Part shown: positions 1-5,942 of the stretch, one piece after another | Layout of the letters: the number at the start of each line of letters is the position of its first letter | Numbering within the stretch: the stretch's first letter is position 1 | Position numbers and translations under genes: made by a program | DNA from: an uncultured Devosia sp. | GTDB taxonomy: Bacteria; Pseudomonadota; Alphaproteobacteria; Rhizobiales; Devosiaceae | NCBI GenBank assembly: GCA_946481445.1 | Contig: CAMLOA010000143.1 | Coordinates: forward strand, 1 to 5,942 | Direction: 5' to 3' | DNA length: 5,942 nucleotides | Notes under the pieces: model-generated | The model's input: the letters and a program-made list of their open reading frames with translations, nothing else | Database searches by the model: none | What the model was told of the DNA's origin: nothing

Positions 1-704
1 ACGGCCGATTGATGGACGAAGCCTTCGGCAATCCCCCGCTGCCCGAGGTCGATACCATTCCGCTCGTCTATCAGGGAGCCAGCGACGACTTCCTTGGCGC
101 TCACGCGCCCCTGCCTACGCCGTCCGAAGACCTGTTCATCGATTGCGAGGGCGAATTCGGTGTTGTCGTCGGCGCGGTGCCGATGGGCTGTACGCCCGAG
201 GCAGCGCTCGGCCACATCCGCCTCGTCGTCCAAATCAATGACTGGTCGCTACGCCAGCCGGGTCCGTTCGAAATGAAGCGCGGTTTCGGCTTCCTGCAGG
301 CCAAGCCCTCCACCGGTTTCGCGCCCGTTGCTGTCACGCCCGATGATCTCGGCCCGGCGTGGCGCGACGGCCGCGTCCACCTGCCGCTGCGCGTCGAGGT
401 CAATGGCGAACGCCTGGGCGAGCCCCATGGCGGCGAAATGTCCTTCCACTTCGGCCAGATCATCGCCCATGCCGCGCGGACCCGCCGCCTCACTGCGGGA
501 ACCATCGTCGGTTCGGGCACCGTCTCCAATGCCAGCCGCGCGGCCGGTTCGGCCTGCATCGCCGAGCGCCGCGTCATCGAGATTATCGACAAGGGCAGTC
601 CAGAAACCGCCTACCTGCGCTTTGGCGACCATGTCCGCATGGAGGCTCGCCTCCCCGAGGGCCCGCTGTTCGGGGCCATATCCCAGAGCGTGGTGCAGGG
701 CTGA
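1..704 (+). CDS. Fumarylacetoacetate hydrolase (FAH) family protein, 5'-truncated by window edge
   Basis: This is the C-terminal part (about 233 residues) of an FAH-superfamily enzyme. The family performs metal-dependent C-C hydrolysis, hydration or decarboxylation of 2-keto or acylpyruvate-type acids in the cytosol. The reading frame is open to the left edge. The first possible start codons (TTG at 9, ATG at 12) sit inside a conserved stretch (GRLMDEAFG), so they are probably internal codons; about 100 N-terminal residues would lie outside, given a family length near 330. Metal-binding signatures are visible: the E-x-E pair in IDCEGEFGVV (Glu codons at 147 and 153) and the Asp of QINDWSLR (codon at 240). 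Further family blocks are YQGASDDFLG, KRGFGFLQAKPS, GTIVGSGTVSN and the terminal YLRFGDHVRMEA...FGAISQ. It resembles the roughly 330-residue FAH subfamily sometimes annotated as 2-keto-4-pentenoate hydratase or fumarylacetoacetase near homogentisate genes. The substrate here is unknown. Its stop overlaps the next gene's start, suggesting cotranscription. Confidence 0.9.
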   Translation, partial: GRLMDEAFGNPPLPEVDTIPLVYQGASDDFLGAHAPLPTPSEDLFIDCEGEFGVVVGAVPMGCTPEAALGHIRLVVQINDWSLRQPGPFEMKRGFGFLQAKPSTGFAPVAVTPDDLGPAWRDGRVHLPLRVEVNGERLGEPHGGEMSFHFGQIIAHAARTRRLTAGTIVGSGTVSNASRAAGSACIAERRVIEIIDKGSPETAYLRFGDHVRMEARLPEGPLFGAISQSVVQG

Positions 705-1600
705 TGCGGCTCGCCATCACCGGGGCGGGTGGCTTTGTAGGTCGCAAGGTGGTCGAACTTGCGCTGGCGCGGTCCGATTGCGCGTCCATCACCATCACCG
801 ACCGCTCCCTGCCCGCCACCAGCCCCGATCCTCGCCTCAGGGTCATTGAAGGGGACATCGCCGATCCTCTCATGCAGGACGCGCTCCTTGCGGAGGCCGA
901 TGCCGTCATCCACCTGGCCGCCGTGCTCGGTGGCGCCGCCGAAGCCGACCCCGTCGCCTCACGGCGGATCAATCTGGATGCGACGCTGGACCTGATCCAC
1001 CGCGCCCGGGGACGCCGCTTGGTGCTGGCCTCGACCATCGCCGTCTATGGCAAGCCGCCGCCGTTGATCGACGACACCACACCCTGCGCCCCGAGCCTGG
1101 TTTACGCCATGCACAAGCGGATGGCCGAAATCGCGCTGGAAACGGCCGTGCGGCGTGGCGAGATCGAGGGCACTGCGCTTCGGATCGCCGGTGTGGTTGC
1201 GCGGCCGGACCCGGCGCCCGGATTGAAATCGGCGTTCCTCTCCGCCCTGTTCGTCGCCATGCGGGAAGGGCGGGACTTTACCATGCCTGTGGCACCCGAG
1301 GGGCGCAGCCTGATCGCGTCTGCGGATGCGGTCGCAGCCGGCCTGCTGCATGCCGCCCTGGCCGACGCCTCGCGGGCCAGCGGCCGCGCACTGCTCTTGC
1401 CAGCATTGTCCGTGCGATTTGCCGACCTCGAGGCGGCCTTGAGGCGGCGCTTTCCCTCCGCCCCGCCCGTCACCTATAGCCCCGACCCAGACATCATGCA
1501 GGGCTTCGGCGCCTTCGGCGAGGTCGAGGCCAGGGATGCCACGCGCCTCGGTTATCCCACGGACGGCAATCTTGCCGACCTGGTCGCGCGAGCGATCTGA
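704..1600 (+). CDS. NAD-dependent epimerase/dehydratase family oxidoreductase, DenD-like (D-erythronate dehydrogenase group)
   Basis: This 298-residue protein is a complete extended short-chain dehydrogenase. The Rossmann glycine motif TGAGGFVG is at residues 6-13. An acidic residue (Asp33, in ITDRS) ends the second strand, as expected for NAD rather than NADP. GDIAD (50-54) and HLAAVLGG (70-77) are the usual adenine and nicotinamide-side segments. The catalytic set is Ser110/Thr111 in LASTIAVYG, then Tyr134-x-x-x-Lys138 (YAMHK). The stretch HLAAVLGGAAEAD, the ALRI..VVARP segment and the VAPEGRSLIAS region are what I recall from DenD-type D-erythronate dehydrogenases, which oxidise four-carbon sugar acids to 2-keto acids. 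General annotation as UDP-glucose 4-epimerase-like would be too specific. The ATG at 704 is chosen because the Rossmann fold begins at residue 2; the frame is open further upstream, but that extension only shadows the FAH gene. The start overlaps the preceding stop by one base (TGATG). Only a weak AGGG lies just upstream, consistent with translational coupling. The true substrate is unproven. Confidence 0.88.
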   Translation: MRLAITGAGGFVGRKVVELALARSDCASITITDRSLPATSPDPRLRVIEGDIADPLMQDALLAEADAVIHLAAVLGGAAEADPVASRRINLDATLDLIHRARGRRLVLASTIAVYGKPPPLIDDTTPCAPSLVYAMHKRMAEIALETAVRRGEIEGTALRIAGVVARPDPAPGLKSAFLSALFVAMREGRDFTMPVAPEGRSLIASADAVAAGLLHAALADASRASGRALLLPALSVRFADLEAALRRRFPSAPPVTYSPDPDIMQGFGAFGEVEARDATRLGYPTDGNLADLVARAI

Positions 1601-1608
1601 AGAGCCTG

Positions 1609-1668
1609 AGGACGACGAGACGGCATGCGCCATCCGGCTCCGGACCGGTCTCGGCGAGCTGTCGTCCT
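1609..1668. terminator. Imperfect inverted repeat at convergent gene ends, possible bidirectional terminator
   Basis: The two gene blocks converge here, leaving 66 bases between stop codons (1601-1666). The outer arms, AGGACGAC (1609-1616) and GTCGTCCT (1661-1668), pair perfectly over 8 bp. Inside them GAGAC (1617-1621) pairs with GTCTC (1648-1652), and TCCG (1633-1636) pairs with CGGA (1641-1644) around a four-base loop. The right arm runs into the betA stop codon. No T-run follows the structure on either strand, so a canonical intrinsic terminator is not shown. It may act as a transcript-end or RNA-stability hairpin, or be fortuitous in GC-rich DNA. Confidence 0.35.
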
Positions 1669-3328
1669 ACCGGTCCGACGTCTCCCAACGAGGATTGATC
1701 CACGGCACGCCATTGTCGGGCGGCAGCATGCCCTTGCCCAGGACGTGGTCCGCACCTTTCTCTCCAACCATGATGGAGGGGGCATTGAGGTTGCCATTGG
1801 TGATGCGCGGAAAGATGGAGCTGTCGGCCACACGCAGGCCATCGACGCCAATCACGCGTAGTTCGGGGTCGACCACCGCCATGGGATCATCGGCCCGGCC
1901 CATCCTGCAGGTGCCGCACGGATGATAGGCGCTTTCGGCGTGACGGCGAATATGGTCATCCAGCTCGTCGTCTGTTTGGTACTGTTCGCCGGGCAGGATT
2001 TCCTTGCCGCGATAAGGGTCGAACGCTTTCTGCCCGAAAATCTCGCGGGTGACGCGAATGCAGTGGCGGAAGTCGGCCCAGTCCTGTGGGTCGGACATGT
2101 AGTTGAACTGGATGCGCGGCGGCGCCTTGGGGTCGGCTGAGCGCAGTGTCACCGCTCCGCGCGAGGCCGAGCGCATGGGGCCCACATGGGCCTGGAAGCC
2201 ATGGCCTTCGGCCGCGGCCTTGCCATCATAGCGCACGGCAATGGGGATGAAGTGGAACTGGATGTCGGGGTATTTCACCCCGGCCCTCGAGCGGATGAAG
2301 GCCGCGCTTTCGAACTGGTTCGATGCCCCAAGGCCGGTCTTGAAGAACAGCCATTGCGCCCCGATCAGCCCTTTGCCGAAGAGGTTCCAGTATTTGTAGA
2401 GCGTGATGGGCTGGATGGAGGCCTGCTGGATATAGAGCTCCATATGGTCCTGCAGGTTGGCCCCCACTCCCGGGCGGTCGGCAACCACGGGAATGCCGTG
2501 CTCGGCGAGCTGTGCCGCCGGGCCGATGCCCGAGAGCAGCAGGATTTTCGGTGAATTGATGGAGGACGCCGACACGATCACCTCGCGCCTTGCCCTGACC
2601 ACCTCGATCCGCCCGCCCCGCTCGATCTCGACGCCGACGGCGCGGCCGTTTTCGATGACCACTTTGCGGGCAAAGCACTTGACCAGGTCGAGGTTGGGCC
2701 GCTTGAGCGCAGGCTTCAAATAGGCATTGGCCACGGACCAGCGGCGGCCTTTCCAGACCGTCTGCTCCATCGGGCCGAAGCCTTCCTGCTTTTCGCCATT
2801 GTAGTCATCGGTCAGCTCGAACCCGGCCTGTTTTCCGGCTTCCACAAAGGCGCTGAACAGGGGGTTGTCGCGCTTGCCGCGCGTAACGTGCAGCGGGCCT
2901 GACTTGCCACGGCGATCGGGGTCGCCGCCATGCGGGCCGGGATGCCAGTTTTCCATGCGCTTGAAATAGGGCACGACATCGGAATAGCCCCAGCCGGCGG
3001 CGCCGCTTTCGGCCCAGTGGTCATAGTCGCCGGCATGCCCGCGCACATAGACCATGCCGTTGATCGAGGATGATCCGCCGATCACCTTGCCACGCGGCAC
3101 GCCCAAGGTGCGACCGCCCAGATGCGGTTCCGGCTCGGTTCGGAAACCCCAGTCATAGCGCGGCATGTTCATCGGATAGCTCAGCGCCGCGGGCATCTGG
3201 ATCAGTGGGCCGATATCGGTGCCGCCATATTCGAGCACGATGACGGAATGCTTGCCGTCCTCGCTCAACCGCGCCGCCATGGCGCCGCCAGCAGAACCCG
3301 AACCGATGATGACGAAATCAGCTTCCAT
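1667..3328 (-). CDS. betA: Choline dehydrogenase BetA (FAD-dependent GMC oxidoreductase)
   Basis: This 553-residue protein is full length for BetA (about 550). It oxidises choline to betaine aldehyde, and can in the family take the aldehyde on to glycine betaine, passing electrons to the respiratory chain at the membrane. The FAD-binding Rossmann motif GSGSAGG is at residues 9-15, with Glu33 (VLEYGG) at the ribose position. GMC signature 1 lies around 79-102 ([20 protein letters not shown]). GMC signature 2 is at about 254-270 ([17 protein letters not shown]). The active-site pair is His469 in [11 protein letters not shown] and Asn513 in GNLNAPSIM. The end, [12 protein letters not shown], matches rhizobial BetA as I recall it. 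The ATG at 3328 is preceded by AGGAA (3341-3337) at 8 bases, and the first codons lead straight into the FAD motif. It is the last gene of the betC-betB-betA run, 11 bases after betB. There is no signal peptide and no defect. Choline dehydrogenase versus another GMC alcohol dehydrogenase is settled by the operon and the overall match. Confidence 0.97.
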   Translation of the reverse strand: MEADFVIIGSGSAGGAMAARLSEDGKHSVIVLEYGGTDIGPLIQMPAALSYPMNMPRYDWGFRTEPEPHLGGRTLGVPRGKVIGGSSSINGMVYVRGHAGDYDHWAESGAAGWGYSDVVPYFKRMENWHPGPHGGDPDRRGKSGPLHVTRGKRDNPLFSAFVEAGKQAGFELTDDYNGEKQEGFGPMEQTVWKGRRWSVANAYLKPALKRPNLDLVKCFARKVVIENGRAVGVEIERGGRIEVVRARREVIVSASSINSPKILLLSGIGPAAQLAEHGIPVVADRPGVGANLQDHMELYIQQASIQPITLYKYWNLFGKGLIGAQWLFFKTGLGASNQFESAAFIRSRAGVKYPDIQFHFIPIAVRYDGKAAAEGHGFQAHVGPMRSASRGAVTLRSADPKAPPRIQFNYMSDPQDWADFRHCIRVTREIFGQKAFDPYRGKEILPGEQYQTDDELDDHIRRHAESAYHPCGTCRMGRADDPMAVVDPELRVIGVDGLRVADSSIFPRITNGNLNAPSIMVGEKGADHVLGKGMLPPDNGVPWINPRWETSDR

Positions 3329-3336
3329 GACGCGTG

Positions 3337-3341
3337 TTCCT
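3337..3341 (-). promoter_or_regulatory. Ribosome binding site of betA
   Basis: AGGAA on the minus strand lies 8 bases before the betA ATG and overlaps the TAG stop of betB (TAGGAA). Ribosomes finishing betB therefore stop on the betA initiation region, which favours coupled translation. It supports 3328 as the betA start. Confidence 0.7.
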
Positions 3342-4803
3342 AGAATGCGGCCCCGACGGGTCCGGTGGCGACATAGACCGATTTGATCTGGCTGTAGTGG
3401 TCGAGGGCGGCGCGCGAATTCTCGCGCCCGACGCCGGATTGCTTGACGCCGCCAAAGGGCGCCTCGACCGGCGTCAGATTGTAGGTGTTGATCCAGCAGG
3501 TTCCCGCTTCGAGCTGGGCGATGACGCGGTGAGCCCGGGTCAGGTCGGCCGTGAAAACGCCGGCGGCAAGGCCGAAATCGGTCGCATTGGCGCGGGCTAT
3601 GACGTCGGCCTCGTCACTGAAGCCAAGCACCGACATGACCGGACCGAAGATTTCCTCGCGGGCAATGGTCATGTCGTCGGTCACATCGGCAAAGACAGTG
3701 GGCTCGACGTAGAAGCCGGAATTCTGGCCCGGCGGCACGCGGCCGCCGATCAGCAGTTTCGCTCCCTCGGCCTTGGCGGTTTCGATATAGCCGAGCACCT
3801 TGTTGCGCTGCGCTTCTGACACCAGCGGCCCCACCTGCGTCGCCTCGTCCAGCGGGTCACCGATGACGGCCTTGGCCGTACGGGAGACCAGCCTGTCGAG
3901 AAAAGTCGGGCGGATCGCGTCATGCACGAAAACGCGCGTGCCGTTGGAGCAGACCTGGCCGCTTGAATAGAAATTGGCATTGATTGCGGCGCTGACGGCA
4001 CTGTCGATATCGGCGTCCTCAAAGATGATCAGCGGCGATTTCCCGCCAAGCTCCATCGTCACATGGCGCATGCCGGACGCGGCAGCAGCATAGACCTTCT
4101 TGCCGGTGCCCACCGACCCGGTCAGCGACACCTTGGCGACACGCGGATCGCCGATCAGCGCCGCGCCGACATCGCCATAGCCCTGCACGACATTGAACAG
4201 GCCCGGAGGGGCGCCGGCCTCGACGAGGATTTCCGCCAACTTGAGAGCGCCCAGCGGGGTGATCTCCGAAGGCTTGAAGATCATGGCATTGCCCGCCGCC
4301 AGGGCCGGCGCCGCCTTCCAGCAGGCAATCTGGGTCGGGTAGTTCCACGCCCCGATACCGACACAGACCCCGAGCGGCTCGCGGATCGTATAGACGAAGT
4401 CGCCACCGAGCGGGATGGTTTCGCCGGTCATGGTTGCGGCGAGGCCGGCAAAATACTCGAGCGCATCGGCGCCCGACGCGGCGTCGGCCACCAGCGTCTC
4501 CTGGATGGGCTTGCCGGTGTCGAGCGTTTCGATCTCGGAAAGGTCCCGGTTGCGGTCGCGGATGATGTCGGCCGCCTTGCGCAGCACCCTGCCCCGCATG
4601 ACCGGCTTGAGTGCACCCCACTCCTTCTGCGCACGCACCGCTGAGGCCAGCGCCGCCTCGATGATGGAAGGTGTGGCGGAATGGAGTCGCGCTATGACAA
4701 CATTTTTGGCCGGAAAGATACTCTGGATCGAATGCCCTGCTACGTCCTCGACATAGTGTCCATCGATGAAGTGGCTGGCCGCCGGCTGTACGTCGCGCAT
4801 CAT
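3340..4803 (-). CDS. betB: Betaine aldehyde dehydrogenase BetB
   Basis: This 487-residue NAD(P)-dependent aldehyde dehydrogenase (ALDH superfamily) has the usual BetB length. It oxidises betaine aldehyde to glycine betaine in the cytosol, removing the toxic aldehyde made by BetA. All catalytic residues are visible: Asn154 (GAWNYP), Lys177 (FKPSE), the general base Glu251 (MELGGKSP), the nucleophile Cys285 ([10 protein letters not shown]) and Glu384 (EEIFGPV). The cofactor loop is [10 protein letters not shown] (227-236). The N-terminus ([11 protein letters not shown]) and the C-terminal [14 protein letters not shown] are typical of BetB. The frame is open upstream to 4902, but that extension shadows betC and is unlike BetB. 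Tandem ATGs at 4803 and 4800 are both possible starts. GAGG (4812-4809) lies 5 bases before the first and 8 before the second. Residue numbers here count from 4803. The choice changes only one residue. It overlaps the end of betC and is followed 11 bases later by betA. Confidence 0.97.
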   Translation of the reverse strand: MMRDVQPAASHFIDGHYVEDVAGHSIQSIFPAKNVVIARLHSATPSIIEAALASAVRAQKEWGALKPVMRGRVLRKAADIIRDRNRDLSEIETLDTGKPIQETLVADAASGADALEYFAGLAATMTGETIPLGGDFVYTIREPLGVCVGIGAWNYPTQIACWKAAPALAAGNAMIFKPSEITPLGALKLAEILVEAGAPPGLFNVVQGYGDVGAALIGDPRVAKVSLTGSVGTGKKVYAAAASGMRHVTMELGGKSPLIIFEDADIDSAVSAAINANFYSSGQVCSNGTRVFVHDAIRPTFLDRLVSRTAKAVIGDPLDEATQVGPLVSEAQRNKVLGYIETAKAEGAKLLIGGRVPPGQNSGFYVEPTVFADVTDDMTIAREEIFGPVMSVLGFSDEADVIARANATDFGLAAGVFTADLTRAHRVIAQLEAGTCWINTYNLTPVEAPFGGVKQSGVGRENSRAALDHYSQIKSVYVATGPVGAAF

Positions 4804-5942
4804 TCGCCCCTCGGGAAACGCTTGCTCTCTTCGAGCACATTGAGATCCATGTGGTTGCGCATGTAGCGCTCCGAGGCCTTCTGCAAGGGCTGGAAATCCC
4901 ACGGGAAATAGGCGCCGTTGCGCAGCGCCGGATAGACGACATGCCGCCGCGCCTGGCTCGCCCGGACCTCGGCATCGTATGCGCCAAGGTCCCAGTACTG
5001 CGCCGCCATTGCCTCGAAGCGCGCCAGCGTCTCCGCATGCGCCGGGTCATCCAGCAGATTGGTCAACTCATTGGGATCATTGGCGATATCGAAAAGTTGT
5101 GCTCGGTCGGCAGCGCATTCGACATATTTCCACCACCCCTCGCGGAGGCACACCATGGGCGCCACCGAGCCCTCGGCGGCATATTCCATCCGCACCGGGT
5201 TGCCGCGGTCGGCACCATTGGCCAGTGGCACCAGGGTCTCTCCGTCGGTCCATGGCGCGATCTGATCGAGCGAGATCCCCGCAAGATCACAAAGGGTCGG
5301 CGTCAGGTCCATGGTGCTGACGGGCGCATCGATGCGGCCGCCGGGCATGCCCGGAGCGGCGATCATCAGCGGGACGCGGGCCGAGCCTTCGAAGAAGTTC
5401 ATCTTGAACCAGAGGCCGCGCTCGCCCAGCATGTCACCGTGGTCAGAGGCAAAAACCACGATCGTATTGTCCACCTGCCGCGTACCCCTGAGGGCTTCCA
5501 GCACCTCGCCGATCTTGTCGTCGGCATAGGAGATGTTGGCGAAATAGGCCCGGCGCGAGCGGCGAACATCCTCGGCGGTTATGTCGAGGGCGCGGAAATC
5601 GCAGGCGTCCATCAAGCGGCGCGAATGGGCATCCTGGTCCTCATAGGCGATGGGCGCCGTCGCGGGCGACAGGTGTTCGCAGTCCTCGTAGAGATCCCAG
5701 TACTTTTGCCGGGCGACATAGGGATCATGCGGATGAGTGAAGCTGACCGTCAGCATCCATGGCCGCTGTTCGGCGCGGCGGCCCAGATCGTAGACCTTGC
5801 GGACGGCGTTGAAGGCAACCTCGTCGTCATATTCGAGCTGGTTGGTGATCTCGGCGACACCAGCGCCCTTGACCGACCCCAGATTGTGATACCACCAGTC
5901 GATCCGCTCGCCGGGCTTGCGATAGTCCGGCGTCCAGCCGAA
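4800..5942 (-). CDS. betC: Choline sulfatase BetC, 5'-truncated by window edge
   Basis: This is the C-terminal 380 residues of a type I (formylglycine) sulfatase that hydrolyses choline-O-sulfate to choline and sulfate. The frame is open to the right edge, beginning with [17 protein letters not shown]. The first in-frame ATG (5756) is internal, because the 62 residues before it match BetC. The family length is just over 500, so about 130 N-terminal residues lie outside, including the C-x-P-x-R motif whose Cys becomes formylglycine. Visible active-site elements are the His residues of SFTHPHDPY (codons 5735-5718), the metal-binding Asp-His of [13 protein letters not shown] (Asp codon 5444-5442, His 5441-5439) and the downstream Lys of [10 protein letters not shown] (5405-5403). 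The long C-terminal tail ([19 protein letters not shown]...) is typical of BetC and helps distinguish it from general arylsulfatases. It is the first visible gene of the operon and overlaps betB. In rhizobia a TetR-type betI often precedes it, but that position lies outside this window. Confidence 0.95.
   Translation of the reverse strand, partial: FGWTPDYRKPGERIDWWYHNLGSVKGAGVAEITNQLEYDDEVAFNAVRKVYDLGRRAEQRPWMLTVSFTHPHDPYVARQKYWDLYEDCEHLSPATAPIAYEDQDAHSRRLMDACDFRALDITAEDVRRSRRAYFANISYADDKIGEVLEALRGTRQVDNTIVVFASDHGDMLGERGLWFKMNFFEGSARVPLMIAAPGMPGGRIDAPVSTMDLTPTLCDLAGISLDQIAPWTDGETLVPLANGADRGNPVRMEYAAEGSVAPMVCLREGWWKYVECAADRAQLFDIANDPNELTNLLDDPAHAETLARFEAMAAQYWDLGAYDAEVRASQARRHVVYPALRNGAYFPWDFQPLQKASERYMRNHMDLNVLEESKRFPRGE
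4807..4812 (-). promoter_or_regulatory. Ribosome binding site of betB, inside the end of betC
   Basis: GAGGGG on the minus strand lies within the last codons of betC, ahead of the tandem ATGATG at 4803-4798. The betC stop TGA (4802-4800) is embedded in this ATGATG, so initiation at either ATG overlaps termination of betC (by 4 bases or 1 base). This arrangement suggests translational coupling. The spacing does not decide between the two ATGs. Confidence 0.6.

Noticed and set aside
9..14. TTG at 9 or ATG at 12 as the true start of the FAH gene
   Set aside because: The frame is open to the window edge, and the surrounding residues fit the middle of the family. A start here would lose about a third of the protein.
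101..592. 163-codon minus-strand open frame antisense to the FAH gene
   Set aside because: The sense frame carries the conserved metal ligands, while the antisense product has only Ser/Arg/Pro-rich shadow composition.
359..703. Long upstream extension of the DenD-like reading frame (open from 359)
   Set aside because: It overlaps the FAH gene in another frame, is rich in Arg, Pro and Ala like a GC-rich shadow, and the Rossmann fold starts exactly at the ATG at 704.
959..1633. 224-codon minus-strand open frame antisense to the dehydrogenase
   Set aside because: It lies opposite a gene with complete catalytic motifs, and its translation is low-complexity Gly, Arg and Gln with no domain.
3334..3819. 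161-codon plus-strand open frame antisense to the end of betB
   Set aside because: It has an antisense shadow composition and no family features. A stop-free antisense frame is expected from the codon bias of betB.
4063..4644. 193-codon plus-strand open frame antisense to betB
   Set aside because: It is an antisense shadow of a GC-biased gene, with no ribosome binding site or domain that I recognise.
4804..4902. 33-residue N-terminal extension of BetB
   Set aside because: The frame overlaps the betC coding end and does not look like a BetB N-terminus, which begins close to SHFIDG.
4019..5050. 343-codon minus-strand open frame crossing the betB/betC junction
   Set aside because: It is a third-frame shadow dominated by Arg and Gly, with no recognisable domain, overlapping two clearly real genes.
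5754..5756. ATG at 5756 as the true start of betC
   Set aside because: The 62 in-frame residues between it and the window edge match choline sulfatase, so this Met is internal and the gene continues outside.

Overview
The window looks like chromosomal DNA of a GC-rich alphaproteobacterium, most likely from the Hyphomicrobiales (rhizobia/Devosia-like). I infer this from the high GC content, the strongly GC-biased third codon positions, and a betC-betB-betA gene order whose proteins closely resemble rhizobial ones as I remember them. The taxonomic call rests on recollection, not on a search. Coding density is very high: five genes cover nearly everything, with no RNA gene, mobile element, CRISPR array or long non-coding stretch.

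Left block (plus strand, positions 1 to 1600): the 3' part of a fumarylacetoacetate hydrolase (FAH) family gene, cut by the window edge. Its stop codon overlaps by one base the start of a short-chain NAD-dependent epimerase/dehydratase-type oxidoreductase that resembles the DenD (D-erythronate dehydrogenase) group. The tight coupling suggests one catabolic transcript, probably for a sugar acid or other organic acid. The substrate cannot be read from the sequence.

Convergent junction (1601 to 1666): 66 bases between the stops of the two blocks. It holds an imperfect inverted repeat (outer arms 1609-1616 and 1661-1668) that could fold on either strand, without a clear T-tract.

Right block (minus strand, 5942 down to 1667): betC (choline sulfatase, its N-terminal part lying outside the window), betB (betaine aldehyde dehydrogenase) and betA (choline dehydrogenase). 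They are packed as an operon: betC overlaps betB by 1-4 bases, and 11 bases separate betB from betA. Together they convert choline-O-sulfate to choline, then betaine aldehyde, then glycine betaine, which serves as osmoprotectant or as carbon and nitrogen source. The promoter, and any betI regulator or transporter, would lie beyond position 5942.

I found no previously undescribed system. The least explained item is the FAH/DenD-like pair.
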